Part shown: in pieces, positions 18,078-25,336 of the stretch
How the letters are laid out: every line of letters begins with the position of its first letter
How positions within the stretch are numbered: the stretch's first letter is position 1
Origin: Alphaproteobacteria bacterium
Lineage (GTDB): Bacteria; Pseudomonadota; Alphaproteobacteria; JANSWW01
Length of the DNA stretch: 64,000 bases
Direction: 5' to 3'
Assembly (NCBI GenBank): GCA_024743275.1
Contig: JANSWW010000001.1
Coordinates: forward strand, 186,001-250,000
The notes under the pieces: generated by a model
Told to the model about the DNA's origin: nothing
The model's database searches: none
Seen by the model: only the letters and a program-made list of their open reading frames with translations
Position numbers and translations under genes: made by a program

Positions 18078-19211
18078 TTACTCCGCCGCCAGCTTGCGGG
18101 CCTCGAGCTTGTCCATCTCCTCGGCGACGATCCGGTCGTGATGCTCCTCGGCCGGACGGACATCGGAGTGATCCAGTTCCGGCGCCATCTTGCCCTCGGT
18201 CCTCAGCCCGGTCACCGCCAGCTTCAGCATCTTCAAGGGATTGGCGATGGCGAGATTGGCCGCCGTGGGCTCATAGCCGCAATGGGCCATGCAATCGTTG
18301 CACTTCTCGTAACGCCCGGTGCCGTATTTCTCCCACTCGGTGGTCTCCATCAGCTCGGTGAAGCTCTTGGCATAGCCTTCGCCCAGAAGATAACAGGGCT
18401 TCTGCCAACCGAACACGTTGCGGGTCGGCATGCCCCAGGGCGTGCAGTGCATTTCCTGATTGCCGAGTAGGAAGTCGAGGAAGATCGGCGAATGGGAGAG
18501 CGACCATTTCTTGGAACCCCGCCGTTTGCCTTCCCGGAAAACCTCGCGGAAGAACTCCTTGGTCTTGCGCCGGTTCAAGAACCACTCTTGTTCCGGCGCC
18601 CGCTCATAGGCGAAGCCCGGCGACATCGAGATGTTGACCCCGAGATCGGTACAGAAGTCGAGAAAATCCGCCAGCTCGTCCGCCGGGTATCCGTCGAAGA
18701 TGGTGACGTTCACATTGACCTGGAAACCCTTCTCCTGGGTCGCCTTGATCGCGTTGACCGCCCGCTCGAACACGCCCTTCTGATCGACCGCCTTGTCGTG
18801 GTGCTCCTTCAGTCCGTCGAGATGGACCGAGAAGAAGAGATAGGGGCTGGGCGTGAAGAGATGCAGCTTCTTTTCCAACAGCAGCGCGTTGGTGCACAGC
18901 GAGACGTAGTATTTGCGGTCCACCAGGCCGTTGACGATCTCGCCGATCTCCTTGTGGATCAGCGGTTCGCCGCCCGGGATCGCCACCATGGGGGCGCCAC
19001 ATTCCTCGGCCGCCTCGAAGCACTCCCGGGGCGTAAGACGCCGATTGAGGATCAGGTCCGGATAGTCGATTTTGCCGCAGCCCGGACAGGCCAGATTGCA
19101 TTTGAACAGCGGCTCCAGCATCAGCACCAGCGGATAGCGTTTCCGCCCCCGTAGTTTCTGGCCGATCAGATAGGTCGCGACGCGAATCTGCTGTCTCAAG
19201 GGAATGGCCAA
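18078..19211 (-). CDS. hpnH: Adenosylhopane synthase, radical SAM protein HpnH
   Basis: HpnH is a radical SAM enzyme that joins a 5'-deoxyadenosyl group to the hopene skeleton, committing it to C35 hopanoids. The 377-residue protein has the cluster motif CNLACPGC (C-x3-C-x2-C, about residues 38-45) followed by a GGEPL motif. A further cysteine pair is seen near the C-terminus (KCNDCMAHCGY). The start is TTG 19211, supported by a GGAAG site eight bases upstream and by the N-terminal MAIPLRQ, which fits the family. It lies 15 bases downstream of ispH and is the last gene of the hpnN-hpnM-ispH-hpnH set. Confidence 0.95.
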   Translation of the reverse strand: MAIPLRQQIRVATYLIGQKLRGRKRYPLVLMLEPLFKCNLACPGCGKIDYPDLILNRRLTPRECFEAAEECGAPMVAIPGGEPLIHKEIGEIVNGLVDRKYYVSLCTNALLLEKKLHLFTPSPYLFFSVHLDGLKEHHDKAVDQKGVFERAVNAIKATQEKGFQVNVNVTIFDGYPADELADFLDFCTDLGVNISMSPGFAYERAPEQEWFLNRRKTKEFFREVFREGKRRGSKKWSLSHSPIFLDFLLGNQEMHCTPWGMPTRNVFGWQKPCYLLGEGYAKSFTELMETTEWEKYGTGRYEKCNDCMAHCGYEPTAANLAIANPLKMLKLAVTGLRTEGKMAPELDHSDVRPAEEHHDRIVAEEMDKLEARKLAAE

Positions 19212-19226
19212 GGCACTGTCTTCCGG

Positions 19227-20240
19227 TTACGGGACGGGAGCATCTGAACGGGGCCGGCGACCCTCGGCCTCGCCGGCGGGTCCGGCACGCCGGCGTGCCA
19301 TGCGCGGAAGGCGAAACCGCACCTCTTCCCGTATACCACTGTCGGCCGTCTCGACAACCATATGGCGGTATCCGGCCATGCGACCAAGGGTCTCCGTCAC
19401 CAGGATTTCGGGCGCGGAGGCCCCGGCGGTGATGCCGACGGCGCCGACATCGGCGATCCAGTCGGGGTCTAGGCTCTCGGCCTCGGGCACGAGATGCGCC
19501 GCCACCCCCTCGGCCCGCGCGATCTCGACCAGGCGATTGGAATTGGAGGAATTCTCCGCGCCGATCACCAAAACCAAATCGACCTCCCGGCTGAGTTCGA
19601 TCACCGCCTGCTGGCGGTTCTGGGTGGCGTAGCAGATGTCCTTGGTGTCCTGTCCCCGCGCATGGGGCCAACGGGCCAGGATCGCCTCGATGATCCCACG
19701 GGTGTCGGAAACCGACAGTGTTGTTTGACTGATATAGGCGACCGGATCGTCCGCCGCAAAGGGGAGTGCCGTCACCGCCTCGACGGTGTCGACCACATGG
19801 ACGTCCGCGTCGATCTGGCCGAGCGTCCCGGTGACCTCCGCGTGGCCTTCATGACCGATCAGAATGACCCGATGTCCTTGTTCGGCGTAGCGCCGGCCTT
19901 CGCCATGGACGCGGGCGACCAGCGGACAGGTCGCGTCGATCACCCGCAGATCCCGCGCAGCCGCGTCCCGTTCGACCTGCCGGGAGACCCCGTGGGCCGA
20001 GAAGATCGTCACCGCGCCTTCGGGAATCGCCTCCACCTCGTCGACGAAGATCGCCCCCTTGGCCCGGAGGTCGTCGCAGACCCGGCGATTGTGGACGATC
20101 TCGTGACGGACATAGACCGGCGCGCCATGGATGGCCAGGGCGCGTTCAACCGTGGCGATCGCGCGGTCGACACCGGCACAAAAGCCGCGTGGCGCCGCCA
20201 AAACGACCCGGAGCGTATCATTCGAACCGTGTTCACTCAT
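19227..20240 (-). CDS. ispH: 4-hydroxy-3-methylbut-2-enyl diphosphate reductase
   Basis: IspH (LytB) is the last enzyme of the MEP pathway and makes IPP and DMAPP. The 337-residue protein carries three cluster-binding cysteines in PRGFCAGV (N-terminal), DATCPLV (middle) and ICYATQNRQ (C-terminal third), plus the family histidines around YVRHEIVHN and LIGHEGHAEV. Its place between hpnM and hpnH supplies isoprenoid precursors for squalene and hopanoids and is a known type of hopanoid neighbourhood. The 3' tail after GRMAGYRHMVVET is longer than usual and arginine-rich. There are 119 bases between this gene and hpnM, which may contain a separate promoter. Confidence 0.96.
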   Translation of the reverse strand: MSEHGSNDTLRVVLAAPRGFCAGVDRAIATVERALAIHGAPVYVRHEIVHNRRVCDDLRAKGAIFVDEVEAIPEGAVTIFSAHGVSRQVERDAAARDLRVIDATCPLVARVHGEGRRYAEQGHRVILIGHEGHAEVTGTLGQIDADVHVVDTVEAVTALPFAADDPVAYISQTTLSVSDTRGIIEAILARWPHARGQDTKDICYATQNRQQAVIELSREVDLVLVIGAENSSNSNRLVEIARAEGVAAHLVPEAESLDPDWIADVGAVGITAGASAPEILVTETLGRMAGYRHMVVETADSGIREEVRFRLPRMARRRAGPAGEAEGRRPRSDAPVP

Positions 20241-20359
20241 CGCGGCACTCCGTGAAGGACAGGTCCGGTCGGGACGGATCGTCGCGTCTTGGTCGTACTA
20301 TAACATTGGGACAGTTAACCAAAAAGCCAAGGCACCGCATGGCGTATCTCCGTTCGCGG

Positions 20360-20989
20360 TCATCCGATGGAATGTTCCCGAAGATAGGCGAGCAGCGCCT
20401 CCGGCCCCTGGCGGTCGATGATCGAGAGGAACTCGTCGCGCTTCAGGATGAGAAAGGAGGTTCCGCCGACCATGATGTCGATGACCAGATGTCCGCGCTC
20501 CCCGAAATCCCGGATCCGCCAGTCGACCGGCAGGATCTTGCCGTTGGCCCTCGGGATCGACGCCCGAACCAGCATGTCCCGGCGCGCCTTGCGGACATCC
20601 TCGATCCGCGGTTTGTCTTGCAGCCCCTTGCCGAATTGGGTCCGGTAGAGATCGGCGATGAACCCTGGCAGAAGCTGCCGAAACTCCTCCTTCTGGGCAT
20701 CCGTCAGCTCTCCGGCCCGGTCGCCGAGCAAAAAGCGCTCCCAAATCTCGAAGGCGAACGCCGCGTCGATCGTCCTGCGCAGCGCGCTGTTGCGTTCGCT
20801 GTCCGCCAGACCGTCGTCGGTCAATGCCGCATAAGCGCCGTTCACCAGCCGGCCAGCCGTGTCAAGCGCGGCGTCGGCAGGGGTTTGCGCCCCCGACGGG
20901 GTCGACAGCGCGATGGCCAAGGTCATCAAACCGGTCACCAATCCCGCCATCAGGCCTGCACGCAGTCGGATCATTGGCACGATAAGCAA
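20360..20989 (-). CDS. hpnM: Toluene tolerance/MlaC-like periplasmic lipid carrier HpnM
   Basis: HpnM belongs to the Ttg2D/MlaC family of periplasmic phospholipid-binding proteins and is found with HpnN in hopanoid clusters. The product is about 209 residues with an N-terminal signal peptide ending near GAQTP. The mature part has the family pattern FLLGDRAGELTDAQKEEF, then a basic IRDFGERGHLVIDIMVGG segment. The start taken is TTG 20989, because GGAGG is six bases upstream. ATG 20974 is the alternative and changes only five residues. It lies 67 bases downstream of hpnN. The inferred role is passing hopanoid or lipid across the periplasm. Confidence 0.85.
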   Translation of the reverse strand: MLIVPMIRLRAGLMAGLVTGLMTLAIALSTPSGAQTPADAALDTAGRLVNGAYAALTDDGLADSERNSALRRTIDAAFAFEIWERFLLGDRAGELTDAQKEEFRQLLPGFIADLYRTQFGKGLQDKPRIEDVRKARRDMLVRASIPRANGKILPVDWRIRDFGERGHLVIDIMVGGTSFLILKRDEFLSIIDRQGPEALLAYLREHSIG

Positions 20990-21056
20990 CCGCTTCCTCC
21001 CGGAAAATCGGTGATATTCCCGCAAGATAGGGGCAACTTCCGCACGCCGCCAGGGG

Positions 21057-23633
21057 TCAGCGTCCGGTAAATCCGCGGACCAACACAGGTGTGATCGCGA
21101 AAATCATCACAACCGAGGCCAGCATGGAGATCGCCAGCATGACCCCCATGCTGGCGGTCCCCGCATGATCGGACAGCGACAGGGTCCCGAAGGCGGCGAT
21201 CGTCGTCAACGCGCTGGCCAGTACCGCCCGGGGCGTCGACGTCCCGAACACAGTCCCGTCGCTGCGCGCCGTTCTCAGCGCCAGATGGATTCCGGAGTCC
21301 ACCCCCACCCCGATCATCAGCGGCAACACGATGATATTGGCGAAATTGAACGGGATGCCGATCAGGCTGCTGACCGCAAGGGTGATTGTGCCGGCGAGAC
21401 AGAGCGGGATGACGATGGCGGCGACCAGGGCCACACGGCGCAGGACCAGCAAGGCCAGCAGAATTGTCCCGACGAGCGCCAGCCCGGCGGCGGTCAACAT
21501 CGCCTGGGAGACCGATCCGACCGCCCCATGGATCTGTGCCGGCGGCCCCGCGGCGGCCGGGATCTCGGCATTCACCGCCTCGACGAAGGCCGCGCGGCTC
21601 GCCGCCGCCGAGACATCGCCCTTCGGCACGATGTCGACGAGATAGCGGCCATCGGCCGACCGATAGCGGTCAACCAATGCGTCGGGCAGGCTGTCGACGG
21701 TCGCGTAATCGACATCGAGCTGGGCCTCGATCCGGCCGATCAGCTGCGGAAAGAAGCGGAAGATGCCGGCCGCGAGTGCCCGATCGGTAACCGGGTCCGT
21801 GCTTTCCCGCCATCCGTCGATCTCCCGCGCCAGGACATCGGCTTCCGCCAGGCCAAGGGCCCGCAAGCGGTCCGGCAATCGGTCCAAAAGCGCCTCCGTC
21901 TCCGGTTCCGATGCAAGGGCGACAGGCGTACCGACGACGATGAATTCCAGCGACGGCCAGGCGAGGTCGATCAGCATCAGCTTCTCGTCCTGATCCTTAG
22001 GCACCAGATCCCCCAGCCAAAGGGCGTTCTCGACCTCCGGCACGGCGTCCAGGCGCGCGGCCATCGCGACCGCTTCCTCGCGCGACTCCGCGATCACCCC
22101 CATGCGCTGGGGCGCCCGGTCCGGGTCCTGGAGCAACCAGTCATAGGCTTGGACCGAGGCCGCGTCGGGATTGCGCAGTTTCATCGGATCGGCATCGAAG
22201 CGGGCCTGCGGCGCCTGGAACAGCGAGGCGGCGCCCACCAGGATCGCCACCAGGATCAAGCCCCGGGCCACCGGTCGCGGCAGCGACGGCAGGGCCGGAA
22301 CCGACCGTCCCCCCAGAATGCCGGGCCTCAGCGCCACGAGTGCCGGGATCACCGTGATCGAGGCGAGGAAGGCGATCAGAACCCCCACCCCACCGATCAG
22401 TCCGAGCTGAGCCATGCCGACGAAGTCCGTCGCGGTAAACGCCAGAAAGGCGATGGACGTGGTTATGGCCGAGAGAAACAGGGCGGCGCCGATCTCGTTT
22501 CCCGAGACCACGACGGCCTCGGCCGCGAAGGTCCCCTTCTGCGCCTCCTCCTCCAGATGACTCAGGAAATGGATCGCGAAATCGATCCCGAGTCCGACCA
22601 TGAGCACGACGAAGGCGATGGAAATGAGGTTGAGGGCGCCAACGGCGGCGGCGGTGAACCCGACCGTCAACACCAAGGTGACCAGCAGCGTCGCCAGGGC
22701 CACGGCGACACGTCCGGGCCGGCGCAGGGCGGCGAACAGCACAAGGGTCACCAGGCCGACGGACAGCAACAGCGAGAGGCCCAGTTGCGCGGTCACCGAT
22801 TCCAGTTCCTCCGCGCGCAGCACCGGATCGCCGGTGATACCGACCTCGACCAGTCCCGCCAACTCCGGATCGAGGGCGGCGACCGCATCCCGGACGAGGG
22901 AGATCGCTGGCTTGGCGGGGCTCAAGCGGGTGAAGTCGAGGACCGGTTCCACGCCGATGGTCCTCAGGATGAATGCCCCCGTGTCCCCATCGGAAAAGGC
23001 CGCCTGCCAATCGAAGGGCCGCGGACTCCCCTGGCGCTCGGCCGCGAAAACCGCCGCCGCCTCGGCCAGGAAGGGGGCCAACGCCTTCGGATCGATATCG
23101 GCGCCGGCCGCCAGATCGACGGCCCCGTCGAGGGCGGTCAGGAACCCGTCCAAGCTTTGGTCCACGCGCAGTTCGGCCAGCACGTTGGAGGCCTGGCTCA
23201 GACGGAACAGCCGCCTGTCGAGGGTGTCCAGATCGTCGTAGAGCAGGCCGTGGGAGACCAGGAACGCGTCCTCCGACGGCGCGAAAACCCGCGCGATGTC
23301 TCCGTCGTGACCGGTCAATCTCGCGGTGAGTTGCGCGACCGCGGCATCCGCCGCATCACGATGCCGCGATCTGACCAAGACCAGGATCGTCCGTTTGGTG
23401 GCCGGAAAGGCCTCCGCGATCGCCCGCGTCTGTGCCTGGAAGTCGAGATCTTCCGACAGCATCCGGCTTGAATCCGTATCGATCTTGAGCCCCGTCGCCA
23501 AAGCGATCGAGCCCATCATCAAAAGGCCGACCACGAAAAGCACCCGACGGGGGGCACGGAAGACGGCGGCGGCCCACCAACTCACGAAGCGGGTAAGCCC
23601 GTCATGCCCGAAAGTGTTGTCGAGATGCCTCAC
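21057..23633 (-). CDS. hpnN: RND-family hopanoid transporter HpnN
   Basis: HpnN is an inner-membrane RND/MMPL-type transporter that moves hopanoids to the outer membrane. The 858-residue chain has the duplicated RND plan: one membrane helix, a large periplasmic loop, five helices with GLGIDFAIHFLSHL, then a second half ending in GVGVDSGIHLALRTA and a final helix bundle. The start GTG 23633 has GAGGAG about 10 bases upstream; upstream readings up to 23699 are less likely. hpnM, ispH and hpnH follow in the same direction. mlaA diverges from it, so the intergenic region 23634-23818 should hold both promoters. Confidence 0.92.
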   Translation of the reverse strand: MRHLDNTFGHDGLTRFVSWWAAAVFRAPRRVLFVVGLLMMGSIALATGLKIDTDSSRMLSEDLDFQAQTRAIAEAFPATKRTILVLVRSRHRDAADAAVAQLTARLTGHDGDIARVFAPSEDAFLVSHGLLYDDLDTLDRRLFRLSQASNVLAELRVDQSLDGFLTALDGAVDLAAGADIDPKALAPFLAEAAAVFAAERQGSPRPFDWQAAFSDGDTGAFILRTIGVEPVLDFTRLSPAKPAISLVRDAVAALDPELAGLVEVGITGDPVLRAEELESVTAQLGLSLLLSVGLVTLVLFAALRRPGRVAVALATLLVTLVLTVGFTAAAVGALNLISIAFVVLMVGLGIDFAIHFLSHLEEEAQKGTFAAEAVVVSGNEIGAALFLSAITTSIAFLAFTATDFVGMAQLGLIGGVGVLIAFLASITVIPALVALRPGILGGRSVPALPSLPRPVARGLILVAILVGAASLFQAPQARFDADPMKLRNPDAASVQAYDWLLQDPDRAPQRMGVIAESREEAVAMAARLDAVPEVENALWLGDLVPKDQDEKLMLIDLAWPSLEFIVVGTPVALASEPETEALLDRLPDRLRALGLAEADVLAREIDGWRESTDPVTDRALAAGIFRFFPQLIGRIEAQLDVDYATVDSLPDALVDRYRSADGRYLVDIVPKGDVSAAASRAAFVEAVNAEIPAAAGPPAQIHGAVGSVSQAMLTAAGLALVGTILLALLVLRRVALVAAIVIPLCLAGTITLAVSSLIGIPFNFANIIVLPLMIGVGVDSGIHLALRTARSDGTVFGTSTPRAVLASALTTIAAFGTLSLSDHAGTASMGVMLAISMLASVVMIFAITPVLVRGFTGR

Positions 23634-23818
23634 CTGCGCCCGCTCCTCGCCTCGGACAGCGCCATGATCCTTGCTCCCTCTGGGCGGTTTAGAGTACACG
23701 CACTATATCTGGTATCATCCGAAGGACAGCCGCAATCGCTTCGCGGCGCGGAAACCTGTTAGGCCTTGATCGCTTCCCATATCCCGGTAGTGTCCAAGGG
23801 CATTGGAGAGGAACACAA

Positions 23819-24586
23819 ATGACGGTCATGAAGTCGTTTAAGGGTGCCATGATCGGGGTTGCCGTTCTTTCTCTCGGTGCCTGCGCCAATGTGGAATACA
23901 GCGACGATTTCGCCGCGATGGATCCCTATGAGGATACCAACCGCGCGATTCATTCCTTCAATGTGGCGCTCGACCGCAATGTCCTCCAGCCGGTTTCCCA
24001 AGGCTACGACTTCGTCACGCCGGCGACGTTCAAACTGATGCTCGGAAACGGCTTCGACCACCTCACCGAGCCGGTGAACATGGTCAATCATTTCCTCCAG
24101 GGCGAGCCCATGTCGGGGGCCCAGAGCTTCGGTCGGATCGCCATCAACACCCTGGTGGGGATGGGCGGCTTCCTGGATCCGGCGACCGATTTCGGCCTGC
24201 CGCGGGAAGAAACCGACTTCGGCGTCACGCTCGGCAAATGGGGTGTGGAATCCGGCCCCTATCTGGTTCTGCCCTTCCTCGGGCCGACCACCGGCCGCGA
24301 TATCGGCGGCTTCGTTGTCGACAGCGCCTTCGCGCCGATGACCTATCTCTCCTATGTCCCGGCCGATGTGACGGTGATGGACTCGGTGGTCACCGGCGTC
24401 CGGGTGACCGACCTCGTCGATTCTCGGCACCGCAACGCCGATCTGATCGACGAGGTCCTCTACGAGAGCCTGGACAGCTATGTGACGCTCCGCTCGGTCT
24501 ATCTCCAGCGCCGCCGCGCCCTGGTCAGCAACGGTATCGACGACGACACCCTGCCGAGCATCTTCGACGAAGAAGAAACCAACTAA
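23819..24586 (+). CDS. mlaA: MlaA (VacJ) family lipoprotein
   Basis: MlaA is an outer-membrane lipoprotein that removes surface phospholipids and hands them to MlaC for return to the inner membrane. The 255-residue protein has a signal peptide with lipobox L-G-A-C. The conserved core includes DPYEDTNRAIHSFN, an AINTLVGMGGFLDPA segment, TLGKWGVESGPYLVLPFLGP, and a SYVPADVTVMDSV region. GGAGAGG precedes ATG 23819. It diverges from hpnN and its 3' end overlaps greB by four bases. An MlaA next to the MlaC-like HpnM and the transporter HpnN suggests a shared lipid route. Confidence 0.93.
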   Translation: MTVMKSFKGAMIGVAVLSLGACANVEYSDDFAAMDPYEDTNRAIHSFNVALDRNVLQPVSQGYDFVTPATFKLMLGNGFDHLTEPVNMVNHFLQGEPMSGAQSFGRIAINTLVGMGGFLDPATDFGLPREETDFGVTLGKWGVESGPYLVLPFLGPTTGRDIGGFVVDSAFAPMTYLSYVPADVTVMDSVVTGVRVTDLVDSRHRNADLIDEVLYESLDSYVTLRSVYLQRRRALVSNGIDDDTLPSIFDEEETN

Positions 24587-25158
24587 GCACACGTCCCTTC
24601 GTATCTGACATCGACGATTTCGAGGAAACGCTCCCCCGCCGGAGTCCGCAGCCGCACCTCGTCGCCGACCCGGGCCTTCAGAAAGGCTTTTGCGATGGGA
24701 CTGACCCAACTTACCTCGCCCCGATCCGTATTCGCCTCGTCGACGCCGACGATCCGGATGGTCTTTTCGATCTCGTCGGGGTCGTCCCCGTCGATATAGG
24801 TCACCGTGGCGCCGAAAAAGACCTGGTCCTTGTGCGGCGAGGCCGCCGGGTCGACCACTTCCGCGATCTCCAACCGTTTCATCAGAAAACGCATGCGCCG
24901 GTCGATCTCCCGCAGGCGCTTCTTGCCATAGATATAGTCGCCGTTTTCCGAGCGGTCGCCGTTGCCGGCCGCCCAGGACACCACCTCGACGATCTTCGGC
25001 CGCTCGACGGTCCGAAGGTCCTTCAGCTCGGCCTGTAGCGCCGCGAATCCCCGGGGCGTCATGTAATTCTTGGCGCCCTTGGGCAGGGTCGGACCCACCG
25101 GCTGGTCCGCCGCCTGATCGTCGTCGTTGTCCGTCTCTTTGGTGAAGGCTTTGCTCAT
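24583..25158 (-). CDS. greB: Transcription elongation factor GreB
   Basis: GreB stimulates RNA cleavage by backtracked RNA polymerase. The 191-residue product has the N-terminal coiled-coil domain (about 30-105) with the acidic tip in GDRSENGDYIYGKKRLREIDRR (first part GDRSENGDYIYG). The C-terminal FKBP-like domain includes a VSWVSPIAKAFL segment and VGDEVRLRTPAGE. The YIYGKK form favours GreB over GreA. An acidic extension of about 25 residues precedes the core. ATG 25158 is chosen because upstream codons do not resemble the family. It converges on mlaA with a four-base overlap. Confidence 0.92.
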   Translation of the reverse strand: MSKAFTKETDNDDDQAADQPVGPTLPKGAKNYMTPRGFAALQAELKDLRTVERPKIVEVVSWAAGNGDRSENGDYIYGKKRLREIDRRMRFLMKRLEIAEVVDPAASPHKDQVFFGATVTYIDGDDPDEIEKTIRIVGVDEANTDRGEVSWVSPIAKAFLKARVGDEVRLRTPAGERFLEIVDVRYEGTCA

Positions 25159-25336
25159 GGGTCCACAGGGTCGATAGATGGCTTGTCTCAGAGGGTGGGG
25201 ATCGCGGGCTCTGAGCACAAGACATTGCTGCGCCGCACCATCGTGACTTGAGCCTTTGCCGATGAACCGGCACTGTGTTCTCGGTGAAGGTTTGCGGGCC
25301 ACGCCTTGGCGGTAATGTCTTCTCGGAGATGACGCG

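Noticed and set aside
20281-20359. Promoter between hpnM and ispH (TTATAG on the minus strand)
   Set aside because: A -10-like TATAGT is visible, but no -35 lies at a proper distance, so it is not listed as a feature.
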